A stretch of 64,000 nt of DNA from Girardinichthys multiradiatus (Eukaryota > Chordata > Actinopteri > Cyprinodontiformes > Goodeidae). The stretch covers positions 12,034,740 through 12,098,739 of the forward strand of contig NC_061804.1 of NCBI RefSeq assembly GCF_021462225.1, read 5' to 3'. Every line of letters begins with the position of its first letter. Positions within the stretch are counted from its first letter, which is position 1. Under the pieces are notes generated by a model. It was not told the origin of the DNA. It ran no database searches and worked only from the letters and a program-made list of their open reading frames with translations. The position numbers and the translations under genes were made by a program. This document shows, one piece after another, positions 44,261 to 56,350 of the stretch.

Positions 44261-46480
44261 CAGAACGTAATTTCTTTTGTATATTTTAAATGCATCATTT
44301 TACTAACACAGTCCACTGCAAGTTCCTCCAGTTCAGTTTGAAACTAAAGTCCACAGAGGATTTAACAACTTTTGTCTCTGCTGCTAACCCACACTTCACA
44401 TACAGGCCTTCAGCACCGTCAGGCCTTCTGCATCGTCAGGCCTGCTTAACACTTAAATGCAAATCTGCAAACATATTTCAACTAGCTGATGTGCCTATTT
44501 ACTGATTTCTTTAGAAAACTGCAGACAACTTTTTAACGCTGCCATCTGGTGACCAAAGTTTGTAACTACACAAAACAAGGTCATGGACTTGTATCAGTGT
44601 GAAAACATGTAAATAATGGTGCTGGGAAATTGGAACGCCCTCGAAAGTCGTAATTATGAGTCGGAAAGTCCAGGCAACCCGACCATACCAGACTTCCACG
44701 TTCAAGATGGTTACTACTCGCATCAAAAGTAGTAAAAGGTTCTTACTTTGACTGTTTCTAGCAGTTCTTTATCATTTATGTAACATTTAGTCAGTAGTGC
44801 ACGTACTACTGGTCAGTGTTTATAAGACAATATGTTTTATTGCTGTTTATATGCACGAAATACCACATAGAACAGTGTTATTGTCATTGTCATTGTTGTA
44901 AGACTGCTGTTACAGTTGCTAGCAATATGAACAAAAACATGCAGGAAACTGGATCGCTACGTAAACTCCCACTTCTCAGTTCCAACATTCGAGGTAAATG
45001 GAAGGCAGCATAACAACTAATAAGAAAAGATAAACAGGTAACACTGTCTCTGTCAGATATAAAGTATCTGAGACAGTAACACAGATTTAAAGACCCACTT
45101 TAACATCTTAAAGAGATAATTATTGGACTGAACTGGGAAACATCCTCCTAATATTACCACCCAGCTACATTAAAACATGTGTGATGATTTGAAAAATTTA
45201 AAAGTGGCAAAAACAGAAATAGTGTGTTATGGGGAACACCTCAGCACTGTATATGGGTATTTATTAATAATGCTCCTGTTTGTTTCACCCCTCCTGGGTA
45301 CTGTAGCCATCATGCTGGAGCTGTCCTCTTGAGAGATTGCTGCACTTCAGCAAGTTACACAATGAATTTGATACCATAAACATTTTTGCCAGGCAGATTG
45401 TTCGGTGAGTGTGATCTCCACCGCAATACATCACTGAATCCATTCATTTCACAACATATCATCAGCAGCAGATCCACCAGATACTGGCTGACAGTGGTGC
45501 AAGTATCATTATTCTTACATGGGAGGTAATATGTTTCCTCATACAATCAAATGCAACAATGCTAGGGTCAATAGCTTATGCAGTGTGACAAGCTGGCTGC
45601 AATAACTAATGAATTGTTTCTCATTATGTCTTCCAGTCTGAGCTTATAGGAGCCGTTAGTCCCATTACACTCAGCTGAGCAGCAGCAAACAGCAGCAGAC
45701 ACGCATCGATTTCTAAATGCAAAGAAACACATGAGGTTTCATTTAACTATTCAAATGTATCCTTAAATATTTTAGTTATTGGTTTGACTAATAGTGACTA
45801 ACAGTGCCATAAAGCTGGAAAACGAGTGCTGTTTGCATGCAGGAAGTTTATCTACTGCTCCGGCTGTGTTTTCAGGAGTTAATTAGGATTCTGGTGATCC
45901 CTGTTCAGAGTGGAGCTGCCTCTCAGCTGCTCTAATGCTCCTGCAGGGTATTAGAGGAACGTAGCTCCATTATAAATAATGCTAATTAGGACACTTTCAA
46001 GCAGTGTATTTAAATGACCTCCTGTAGCAGTGTGTGTGTCAGCAACTGACAGGAGATAAACGGAAACTAGCTGTGTGATTCACATCGATACCAGAAAAGC
46101 TTTTTTAACAGCTGCTCTCATTTTTGGCACAATTGTTTCATTTTCTACTGCAGAGACACATCTGTAATTAAACCATGAACTATAATGGGCCAACAGTGAG
46201 TACTCTAAATCAATAGGTTAATCACAAAGGGAGTCCACTAATTTTGTCTTAACCATCATGGTGTCCTGTATACGCCTTCATCAGAAACCTCCCTGAAGTC
46301 CTTACGTTGGCTCATTTTGCTTCTGGTGAACATGAATTTTACAAAGTCAAACACATATAATCTGAATAAATAGAAAATGCCATTTTAAAACGATGACTTA
46401 ATTAATTAATAGAGAAAGAAAGCATAAAAATGAACAGATCATTCTCCGATCTGAAGACATTTCTAAGGGTTTGGGATTAA
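44261..46480. other. No gene recognised
   Basis: Over 2 kb. The stretch 44625-45020 has weakly inverted ends (…GGAACGCCCTCGAAAG… / …CAACATTCGAGGTAAATGG…) that might be an old TIR element, but I cannot confirm it. No supported exons. Confidence 0.35.
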
Positions 46481-47479
46481 ATACAGATGGAGAATACATG
46501 GAACAGTGGAGAACCTTCTCAGGAGTGGTTGACCTACCAAAATTACTACAAGAGCTCATCAACGACTCATCCAGGAGGTCAGAGTAGAACCAGAACATCT
46601 ACAGCTCTGCAGACCTCACTGCATCAGTTAAGGTCCCAGCTCATTAGAGATCCAATGCCACCACCTCTGCTGGACCAAAAGAACACAAAGGCCCGTCTCA
46701 CATTAACCAGAAAACATCTCGATCATCTCTAAAAATGTTTGGGAAAGAAGCACATGGATTGATGAGACAACAGTGGACCTTTCTGGAAGGTGAGTGTCCT
46801 GTTACATCTGTAAAAATAACAGAACATCATACCTACAGTGAGACATGGTGGTGGCAGTATGATGGTCTGGATGGTCACTAGCTGAAAATCCTGAAGGAAA
46901 ATGTCCACCCATCAGTATGGACCCTAAACTCCAGTTCTGGAGCAGGACCTTGATCCAAAGAACAGCAGCAAGTCCACCTCTGAATAAGTCAAAATGGTGA
47001 CCTTGTCAAAATTCAGACTTAAAATGATTGTGTCATGAAATCCCTCCAATGGCTGAATATAAACAGTTCCTCAGAGCAGAGTGGGTCCAAATTCCTCTCC
47101 TATGATGTAAAAGACTCATTACTAGTTATCACAAATATTAATGTAAACTGCTGCTACAAAGGATGGAACAACCTGTCATTGGGTTTAGAGGGTAAATATG
47201 TTTTTACATAAAACCAGGCTGGTTTGGATAGATTAATATCTTCAATAAATAAAATCTTAATTTGAAAACAGCTTTTTTATTTATTCAGGTTATCCAATCA
47301 AAGCACTCGGCTCATGGTCTGCTGCGACAGTACGGACTGCATCCAGTACTCCCTAAAGTCTACCTTGGTCTAATATTAGTCTGAACTAGTCTGTTTGATG
47401 ATCTGAAACATTTAATTGTGACAAAAACAGTAAAAGCAGAAGAAATCTGAAAAGGGGTAAATACTTTTTATCATCACTG
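46481..47479 (+). pseudogene. Tc1-like element, 3' part with terminal repeat
   Basis: Same family as 43706: 'GAACCTTCTCAGGAGTGG', 'GAGACATGGTGGTGGCAGTA' (start of the catalytic half), and the 3' end 'GGGGTAAATACTTTTTATC' ... ATCACTG at 47479 followed by TA. The inverted 3' end matches the 5' end seen at 38363, so CAGTG...CACTG flanked by TA is the terminal signature. No frame survives. Confidence 0.7.
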
Positions 47480-47481
47480 TA

Positions 47482-48670
47482 CCATTTCTCTCTGTACCTC
47501 AGTTCATGCTTCTCCACAGCTGCAGCTCATCCAGTTATTTATCCTCACCTGTTTATTGTTCTGCTAACCACTCCTCACTCTATCTAAAGTCTCCCTCTCT
47601 TTCATTACTGCAGTCATAATCATGTCTCTATCCTTGTGGTCCCTCTTGCATTCTCCTGTTGCCTCGGTTCTCCATTTACGTATTTTTTTATGATGATTCT
47701 GCCTACCTCCTGTCTGCTTTTGGGTCCTGCACTACTTCAACCCATCACAAAAGATTTTTTTGGAAAACATGAAGAAGGCATAAAAACCTCAGTGGTTTTA
47801 TGCACCTAAATGTAGATCCACTTTAATTTTTGTGTACTATAGAAACTATTGTGGGTAGGGAACCCAAACTAGCTCCAGCACACATCATCCTAAATCTGCT
47901 CCTTTTTTTTTGCTGTTTGTCTCTGAGAAAAGGTTCATTTAAACATCATTTCTCACGTACCTCAACCTTAACAACTTGCAATGTTCTCTTCTTTTTATCA
48001 ACCTCCTGGTGATTTTTTAACACCTCTTTGTGCAACGTTGCAATAGATCTGAGGAGAAAACCCCCCAGTCCTACCACTGCAGCCAATACTGACACCTTAC
48101 CTAAATAGTGTTTGGATTTGCTTGGTGGTGATTATTAGAGCTCAGAAATGCATCTCTGTTAGAGGACAAAGTATCTGAGACTGAGCAGAGGAGCCAGAAC
48201 ACTGCATTATCTCCACACATCCAGTCGTACTCCGACTCTCAGGGGCTGACCCTTGATCCCATCCTCTAGTATATTCCAAATAATTACGTTGCCATTGAAG
48301 GGTAGGACACTAATCGGGTTTGTTGCCAACACACTCTCCACCCCAGCACACAGAGTGCCCATCCATCCGTCCACTCCAGAGAAGCAGCTGAAGGTTCAAT
48401 ATGTCCTTCAGTTCTGAACAGTCCGTCCTGTCTCTGTTAACTTTCAGTGCGATCCATTCATCAGCCTCACTGGTTAGAATAAAAGCCGGTCACCTTCCAG
48501 CTACCAGACACTTGTCCACAGTAGGAAAGGACAAAGAACTTCAGCTAGAATGCAAAGGCCTGAATATTTAGACGTCATTTTAAAATGTTGAGCAGCTGAA
48601 CCATTAAACATCCAGCTCTGCTCAATAGTTTACATCCTATCATCATCTTCATAAATATCTTATTCATTTT
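47482..48670. other. No gene recognised
   Basis: Pyrimidine-rich patches at 47520-47720. No ORF over 60 codons with motifs. Nothing supported. Confidence 0.4.
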
Positions 48671-50877
48671 TGGCTCCCTGGTTTAATTCAGAGATGCGTA
48701 CTTTAAAGCATAATGTTAGAAAATTGGAGAGAAAATGGCGCTCTACACAACTAGAGGATTCCTACTTAATCTGGAAAAATAGCCTACTGTTGTATAAAAA
48801 GACACTTCACCAAGCCAGAACAGCTTATTTCTCATCATTAATAGAAGAGAACAAGAATAATCCTAGGTTTCTCTTTAGTACAGTTGCTAAACGTACACAG
48901 AGTCATAGCTCTGTTGAGCCATCCATTCCCTTAGCTCTCAGCAGTCATGACTTTATGGGATTCTTCTTAAATAAAATTGATTCTATTAAAAAGAAAATCT
49001 TTGACATACTCCCGAAGATGATTACTTCATCCTCAGCAAGTGAGACAACATTGGAAATAACTGCAGAACCTGATTTGTGTTTGGACTGTTTTGATCCTGT
49101 GAAGCTTCCTGAGTTATCAGAAATATTAGCTTAATCTAAACCTTCAACTTGTATGTTAGACCCAATCCCAACCAAATTATTTAAGGAAGTGTTCCCTCTG
49201 ATTACCAGCCCCATTTTAGATATGATTAATCTATCTTTAGTAAATGGATCAGAACCACAGGCTTTTAAGGTAGCTGTAATTAAACATTTACTTAAGAAAC
49301 CTTCGCTTGATCAAGATGACTTAAAAAATTACAGACCTATATCCAATTTTCCATTCTTATCTAAAATTCTTGAGAAAATAGTTGCTAATCAAATGTCTGA
49401 GCAGGGTGGAATATGCTGTAGGGATCAGGGGAACAGCACTAGGCTGGTTTAAATCTTATCTGTCTGACAGATTCCAGTTGTTCGTGTAAATGATAAATAA
49501 TTTTTAAACTCCAGGGTTAATTGTGGAGTACCACAGCGTTCAGTACTCGGGCCAATTCTCTTTACTATATATATATATATGCTTCCAATAAGTCAAATTA
49601 TCAGGCAGCATAGGATAAATTTTCACTGTTACGCTGATGATACTTAGCTTTACTTATCTATAAATCCTGATGAGCCCAACCAGTTAGATAGACTACAAGC
49701 ATGTCTTGAAGATATAAAAACTTGGATGACTTTAAATTTTCTGCTTCTAAATTCAGACAAGACAGAAGTTGTCGTCTTTGGACCGGAGTCTTTAAAAAAG
49801 AAACTGCTTAGTCAATCACTTAACCTGGATGGCATTAAATTGACCTCCAGTAATAAAATAAAAAACCTTGGTGTTATTTTTGACCAGGACATGTCATTTA
49901 AATCCCATATTAAACAGGTTTCTAGGATTTCTTTCACCTCCGGAATATTGCCAAAATTAGAAATATTCTGTCCAGGAGTGACGCTGAAAAACTAGTCCAT
50001 GCATTTGTTACTTCAAGGCTGGACTATTGTAATTCGTTACTATCAGGATGTCCACAAAATGCAGTTAAAAGCCTTCAGCTGATTCAAAATGCTGCAGCAA
50101 GAGTTCTGATGAAAATTAAAAAGAGAGATCATATTTCTCTTATTTTAGCTTCCCTTCATTGGCTCCCTGTTAAATCCAGAATATAATTTAAAATTCTCCT
50201 CCTCACATATAAAGCCCTTAATGATCTAGCTCCATCATACATCAGAGATCTGATTGTTCCATACGTTCCTAACAGAGCACTTCGTTCTCAGACTGCAGGT
50301 TTACTGGTGGTTCCTAGAGTCTCTAGAAGTATAATGGGAGGCAGATCCTTTAGTTATCAGGCTCCTCTCTTGTGGAACCAGCTCCCAGTTTTAGTCCGTG
50401 AGGCAGACACCCTGTCTACTTTTAAGGCTAGGCTTAAAACTTTCCTTTTTGATAAAGTTTATAGTTAGAGTGGCTTAGGGAGCCTTCCTCCCTCCCTGTT
50501 GGATGAAGTAAGGGGGAGTCAGGTTTAGCCTAATCCAGCTCAGTTATGGTTGAGGTGCAAACACACCTTCCATTTCTGCTACCTGTATGACCCCCTCTCT
50601 TTTCCAATGATTATAATCAGTCTGACAGAGAGAGGTATCCCAATCCTTGAGGTTTTTAGTATAACAATGACCATCAGTGGGCTCTAGATGGACAAAATGT
50701 ATCATTTTATTATTTTACTTAGTACCCCTACATATAGCTCATTTCAAAATGGCCAAACTCTAACACTCAGTAGTTTAATATAACCTCCTCAACAACCTGC
50801 ACCATTCCAAACCCTTTGTAAAGGTGCCTTGAGACGGCATGTGTTGTGAATTGGCGCTATATAAATAAAACTGAATT
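48671..50877 (+). mobile_element. L2-clade LINE, 5'-truncated, RT-deleted
   Basis: Starts inside ORF2 (linker APWFNSEMRTLKHNVRKLER), then DPIPTKLFKEVFPLITSPIL and LKNYRPISNFPFLSKILEKI (RT start). About 80 codons around the first catalytic Asp are missing at 49407, where VANQM is joined to the segment preceding WFKSYLSDRF. The HCYADDT box survives near 49635, then NFLLLNSDKTEVVVFGPESL and NLGVIFDQDMSFKSHIKQV; the C-terminus (DYCNSLLSGCPQNAVKSLQL ... FLFDKVYS) ends at 50468. The 3'UTR ends 'GAATTGGCGCTATATAAATA' at 50870. Frameshifts and a stop at 50187 confirm that it is dead. It overlaps in sequence with the L2 at 33736-37610 over the linker (nearly identical residues). Confidence 0.85.
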
Positions 50878-51318
50878 TAAATTAATTTTTCACTTTGATG
50901 TTTTATTTCAACCCTGTTGGTTTCCCACTGAGCTACAGGTTTCCTCCTCTGGAGGGCGGTGCCAGGCAGAGTCCCCCTGGAGCTCTTGGTTCCATCAAAC
51001 TGGAGACAGAAGGCCCTGCCTGATGTCATTCCTCACCTGAGCGTCAGCTTAGATGGTATCTTCGAACCCTGCTTGGTTCTCCCAGTCCAGGGCTCTGCAA
51101 CCTTTACAATCCAAAAGTCCAGCTGAATGAAACGCGTTAAGAGCCGCTAATGTTACCTAACTTTTTAAAGAAGACAACTTATTATTCTGGATAAATATCT
51201 GCTGCAGAAAACAAGTTGCCGATTTTGAAGAAGCCCCATTCTATTTCTTTTTTTTTTGTTTTTCGTTTTACAATAAAGAAAAAATATAAAACTTTTTTAA
51301 AAACAGGATTTTCCTCTA
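50878..51318. other. No gene recognised
   Basis: Unremarkable sequence between the L2 tail and a SINE, with a T-run near 51249. Confidence 0.35.
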
Positions 51319-51563
51319 CGGTAAATGGATTGAACTTATATAGCGCTTTTCCAGTCATATAGACTGCTCAAAGCGCTTTACACTAGAGCCACATTCACCC
51401 AATTGCACTCACTAATGCTCACACTTTCATACACCAATCTGTAGGCAACTTGAGGTTAAGTGCCTTGCCCAGGGGCACATCAACCTATGGCAGAAGGAAG
51501 CCGGAATCGAACCCACAACCTTCTCATTGCAAGACGACTACTCTTCCTACTGAGCCACAGTCA
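51319..51563 (-). mobile_element. tRNA-derived SINE
   Basis: On the minus strand: A box TGGCTCAGTAGG (51557-51546) and B box GGTTCGATTCC (51513-51503), followed by the common fish body 'TGCCCCTGGGCAAGGCACTT' and 'AAAGCGCTTTGAGCAGTC'. Short duplication CCTCTA at 51313-51318 and 51564-51569. Not a tRNA gene: no cloverleaf beyond the promoter boxes. Confidence 0.75.
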
Positions 51564-51737
51564 CCTCTATGGGATATTTATGAAAAGCACCTGGTTTCCA
51601 ACCTGATGACAAGAGAAATGGATCTAAAACATTCTTACTGCTGCTTTTAATGCCGTTCTGTTGTAGAAATGTAATGCAATTATTTCATGAAAAACAAAGA
51701 GCGGTTCAAGAACCCCTCATGACAACTACAAAATCGA

Positions 51738-52110
51738 GGCACGTGACGTCGCCTGGTACGGAGCCAGGCCTGGGGTCGGGACTCGTCGGAGAGCACCTGG
51801 TGGCTGGGTTGCTCCTCGCGGGACCCGGCGGGCCAAGCCCGAACGAGAGACGCGAGACCATCCCCCATTGGGCCCACCACATGCAGGGGGAACCGTGAGG
51901 GACCGGTGCAAAGAGGATTGGGCGGCGGACGAAGGTGGAGACCTCGGCGGCCCGATCCCCGGATGCTCAGGCTGGCTCTAGGGAGGTGGAATGCCACCTC
52001 GCTGGGGGGGAAGGAGACTGAGCTTGTGTGGGAGGTTGAAAGATATCGACTAGAAATAGTCGGGCTCGCCTCCATGCTGCCCCCGCGACCCGGTCCTGGA
52101 TAAAGCGGAA
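51738..52110 (+). mobile_element. Internally deleted LINE (5' and 3' ends fused)
   Basis: G+C-rich, CpG-rich block unlike its surroundings. The frame 51906-52103 reads RLALGRWNATSLGGKETELV and WEVERYRLEIVGLAS, the start of an APE-type LINE endonuclease (LGTWN-TSL ... VERY-L-IVGL). It then jumps directly into MLPPRPGPG and the 3' end 'CGCGACCCGGTCCTGG' plus 'ATAAAGCGGAAGATGACG'. Several kilobases of ORF are thus missing between Ser and Met, leaving a SINE-sized derivative. Confidence 0.6.
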
Positions 52111-53070
52111 GATGACGAGTATGAGTATTTCATGAAAAAATTTGAAAAACTGCTAAAACCATTTATTATTAGGTATAATATTATTATTATATAATAATTG
52201 GGGCCTGCCATAGCAATGCATGGGAGGCACCTATTATTATTCACCTGGTCAAAACCTATCCACTTTAATGCGGCCCGAACCGCCGCGTGCACCCCCACAA
52301 TATATACATCAAAACGTCCGGCTCGGTCCCGGGAGGTGTTCTATTACTTTTATTGGCGTTTCGAGTTACCATGGCGACGTAATTTACGAAAAACCATCCC
52401 CCCAAAATCCCCATAGGAATGGATGGAGTCAGGGGCGAAGGAATCCTCAAAATTCACTGTTTTTGAGGCTCTGCTGTATCACCATACTTTCGCCTAGAAA
52501 CACAGTTTGACTTTCAGTTTGTAGAAAAATCCGCCGGTACTTCAGAAGTGAAAACAGTTTGTTGATAACTCCTACGGTTTCTCTAAAATTTGACTCCAAG
52601 CGACACAAAGTTTGCGAGAAAATCACACTGGAGATGGCAGTTACTAGAGTGTAGAAAGAGGGGATTTTTCCTATGAAAATCTCCATGATTTTTGTCTTTT
52701 TCTCCATTTTCCCCCTCTTTTCACCTTGTGTTGTGCCTTTATTATTATATTTTCAAAAATAAAGGATGAATATTAATGTTCCCCTGTCCGTTCTGATAAA
52801 AACGGTCCAAGAATGACATCGATCACCCCTACGGTTTCCGAGTTATGGCCAGTCGTTCGGGAGCATGCGCCTCCATGTTATAAAGCCTAGACCAGGGGAG
52901 ACAGAGAGTGAGGTGCTGCGTGAGTTAGAAACAGCAGGTGTCAAGTTACACTGACGCTCTTTGCTGATTGGCTGATTCATTCCTCACTGTTCTATTTATA
53001 GCTCTGTGTATCTCCTACTGTATATGTCTGGATGTGATTCTGTCTTTCTTTCTGCCTCTCTGTGTCTCAC

Positions 53071-53152
53071 ACACAGACACACACCCACACACAGACACAC
53101 ACACAGACACACACACACACACACAGACACACACCCACACACACACACATCC
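53071..53152. repeat. Interrupted (CA)n microsatellite
   Basis: CACACA runs interrupted by AGACACAC and CCACAC. The overlapping ORFs in two frames are translations of it. Confidence 0.9.
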
Positions 53153-53499
53153 ATGGATTACTATCTTTGTGAGGAATTCCCTTTATTGTCTTCATGTCTA
53201 TGGCTTAAACCTGACCCGACCCCTAACCCTTTGACCATCTTCATAGGAGGCAACTACATGGCGGCCATTTTGTGCATGTACTGCTGTTTCAACACCCAGA
53301 CAACTGTGATTAACCCTAAAGGGCAATTTCTTTCATCAACCCTCCATGCTTACTAATGATTTTTGAAAGCTGATAATAGCATACACAATGATTTCAGAAG
53401 AGCACTAAAACTTTCAAAATAAAAGCCTCAACCTTCCATAATTATTATTGATTTTCTTAAGCTGATAATTGCACACACAATGATTTTTGGAATAGCAAG

Positions 53500-53960
53500 C
53501 AGGTTCTATATAACTAATGGAAGTAACACAGATCTGAAAAGACAACCATGCTAGATTTTCAATATAAGACAAAACATGCTCTACAAAATAAAAGCCTTTA
53601 CATTTTCAACTATAGATCATTGCAGAACTGGGCATTACACTACTGTTGGAGTTAACCCAGTGTTGGAAATGGGACTATGCTGGTCCTTTCAAACAGGCTT
53701 ACTGAAACTTCCAATTTTGTGAGCTGACAAGTGCATAGAAAATTATTTTTAAAAAGCAAACAGGTTCTATATAACTAATGGAACGAACCCAGACCTGAAA
53801 GTACAACCAGGCTGGACTTTCAAAATAAGACAAAACATGCTCTACAAAATAAAAGCCTTTACATTTTCCACAATAGATCATTTCAGGACTGGGCTTCACA
53901 CTAATGTTGGAGCTCACCCAGTGTTGCCCATTTAAAATAAGGCTTACTGAAAATTTCAAA
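53500..53960. repeat. About 261-bp tandem duplication
   Basis: 'CAGGTTCTATATAACTAATG' at 53500 recurs at 53761, and 'ACATGCTCTACAAAATAAAA', 'GCCTTTACATTTTC', 'CCCAGTGTTG' and 'GGCTTACTGAAA' follow in the same order in both. Partial further copies flank it at 53370-53490 and 53955-54030 ('AAAATAAAAGCCTCA', 'AGCTGATAAT'). Confidence 0.8.
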
Positions 53961-54135
53961 ATAAAAGCCTCAGTCTTCCAGAGTCACTAGTAATATTTTA
54001 AGCTGATAATAGCATACACAATAAAAAAATAGCAAGCTGCGGTCCGAGAAGCACGAACCAAGAGGCAGGCCCCGTCTAAATTCCTTCCGAAATTTTCTAG
54101 TAATAATATTAGTATTACTTATATTATAAGTTATT

Positions 54136-54847
54136 AAGAGCCATTGTGGAGGATCCAAAGAAAGTTGCAAAACCCATCTTAGCTAGTCCCACAATTTCCT
54201 GCAGAACTTACCCAGAACTGCTCCAAAGTTGAACTGGTTATCTCTCCTGATGTTTCCCTCTGATGAATCTCCAAAGATATCTGCTTGCTGTTACCTGGAC
54301 TGCTTACCTCCATGACCAGCAGCTGGCAGCTCCTTCCTGAAGCGTCTTTGAGCTCCTGCCTGTCCGTCAGTAAGGAACTCCTTGGACCATTCTTCTGGAT
54401 ACTAACTCACCACATGGACCAGCATCTCCAGGACCCAACCTGCTGCTCCAATAAGGAAACAAAATATTCATTTCTGTTTTATAGCATTTCGTTCTGTTTA
54501 TCTGTCATATTAAATCCTCCCCTGTCGTCGCAGACGACATTAAGAGGACTCCTCCATACCAGAAATTAAGTCATTTCCTTCTGTCAATAAACCTTTTTAA
54601 AATGTCTTCTTGGTTTCCTTGGAATTCTCTAGGATGTTTGTCAGATATTTGCCAAAAACACATAAAGGCTAAAATAAATGTTCTCCTGGTCAAAATCTGA
54701 AGACTGGGGAAGAAATTACAAATATTAGCATTTTTTTTTCAGGTCTTAAGGAGTGTTTGTATATTTACCTAAATATTTACTGAGTGGTGCAGAAGGTTCT
54801 GGGGTAGCTGGTAGTTTCTATTTTTGCAGAATAAACAGGATTCATTT
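54136..54847. other. No gene recognised
   Basis: A 94-codon ORF at 54285-54569 has no motif. No repeat family was recognised. Confidence 0.35.
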
Positions 54848-56282
54848 TGTTGGGACCCACAGCCATGGAAACAACATGAAAGATGCGGTACAAACTTTTC
54901 TGGAACTATGGGGTAAAAACGCTGTCAAAAACAATGTGTATGTAAAGACGGAAATGTGTGCATATTAGTCAATAGTTGTGCATAAGTAAAATCCAAAAGA
55001 GGTATTGTATATTTTCTCTATAAGAATGCAAAATAAAATGTTACAGCTTCAAGAAATTACAAACACAAAGTTCAAGTTTACAATTGTGGTTTATTCTTTA
55101 TGAATACAATATGCTATAACAGTTAGTGAATATGATTTATTTTCTTTGAGAATATGAATTTACATCAGCGACTTGGTGTCACGTGATCTCAGGCTCAGAA
55201 TATAGTGGGTAGAGTTATACAATGATGTACAGTAGGTGGCGCTATGCACCTCTGAATTTGTTGCGAACCGCCAGCAGAAGAAGGGAAGAAGAAGAAGAAG
55301 CAGCAGCACTAGCGTCAAGATGACAGACTAAGAAACTACGGTACAAAGCCAGGTAATGGACTTCCCTTGATGCCACTGGCCGTATAAAACCCCCACCTTT
55401 CCAATGGTCCGATCTCTTCCACACCGGTGATCATCGGGACAGTGGAGGCACAGTGCGCTAATGTCTCTTTGCTGGCAAGGGTGTCATAAGATCATCGATC
55501 ATTTGCACTAAGTACTGATGAATTACTGTTTGTGTATCCGGTATTCATTCATAAAAAAGGGAAATTAAGGTATAAGCATTGCTTTACTTTCTCTCCGAGG
55601 CCTGCAGAAGCAAACTGTGTTCCAGAGAATTCCCTGTAGAGACGCTGTCTCTATGAACCGAGTGGAGCGGTTTTCCCTGTCTGGAAGGAGGACAACAGGA
55701 GCTGCATCACCATGGTAACAGTAACTGTTCAGTTGGTTGGTGGACAGAACGAGCCGTCTTTCATCCACAGCTACAGAGGTTAGCCAAAGCTAACCGTTTG
55801 TTCACAGAGCATGTTTCTTCAAACCTTGTCGCCCCGAACAACGTTTCCTCAGCCGGTTCATGAGGTTAGGTTTTGAGCAGAGAGATAGAAGTGATTTAGA
55901 ATTAAATGATCTAAACGTTTTTCATTTTGTGAAGTTTGGTTTTGTTTGTGTGAAACTCAGCTATCTGGGTGCTAGCAGGCTATCTGTTCAGCACATGCTC
56001 CGTTTTGTGTCCTTTGTTTTTGTGTTTTTAAAGTTAAGACAAACTTTATTTAAAGGGTGATTTTAAACAGAAGATTGATCATAACGCGCCGTCCGCGCTT
56101 ATGCATTTTAACCCTTTTATTGACGGTATTTTAAAGGTGTGTGTTTGATTCTGGTGCTAAGCTAAATTATTCAGCAGATCATTATTTAAAACATTATTTT
56201 ATTAAAATAATATTTTATCTGATCTTGCATTGTGAATGGTTGTCTAAATGTTTGCTGATTATTGTCTAAGTTAGTTCCACTG
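54848..56282 (+). mobile_element. Long LTR-like repeat, family beta, truncated
   Basis: Starts TGTTGGGACCCACAGCCATG like the copy at 32307-30292 but on the plus strand. A TATA box GTATAAAAC lies at about 55382, just after the shared 'CTTCCCTTGATGCCACTGG', so transcription would start near 55410. The similarity runs to 'GTCTAAGTTAGTTCC' near 56282, where the last 400 bp of the other copy are missing. About 400 bp at 54925-55345 have no counterpart in the other copy. Confidence 0.65.
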
Positions 56283-56350
56283 AGCTGACATCAACAGAGG
56301 GATCATAATGAGAAGCTTTTGGAAAACGAGAGTTTATGAAAAAAACTCTT

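Larger units (their letters stand above)
52166..54135. mobile_element. Unclassified repeat with GGGGCCTGCC ends
   Basis: Left end: ATT-rich arm then AATTGGGGCCTGCCATAGC (52197-52215). Right end in inverted orientation: ATT-rich arm, then GACGGGGCCTGCCTCTTGG (about 54082-54064). Both ends thus share ATTATTA-rich arms and GGGGCCTGCC as an inverted pair about 1.9 kb apart. Inside are a CpG-bearing segment (52320-52900), a CA tract and tandem duplications. No ORF has recognisable domains. I recognise the GGGGCCTGCC phrase as common in fish genomes but cannot name the family. Confidence 0.4.

Noticed and set aside
44625..45020. Possible TIR element with weakly inverted ends
   Set aside because: The inverted match is short and imperfect and no target duplication could be defined.
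52968..53356. ORFs with His/Thr repeats
   Set aside because: Translations of the CA microsatellite in two frames.
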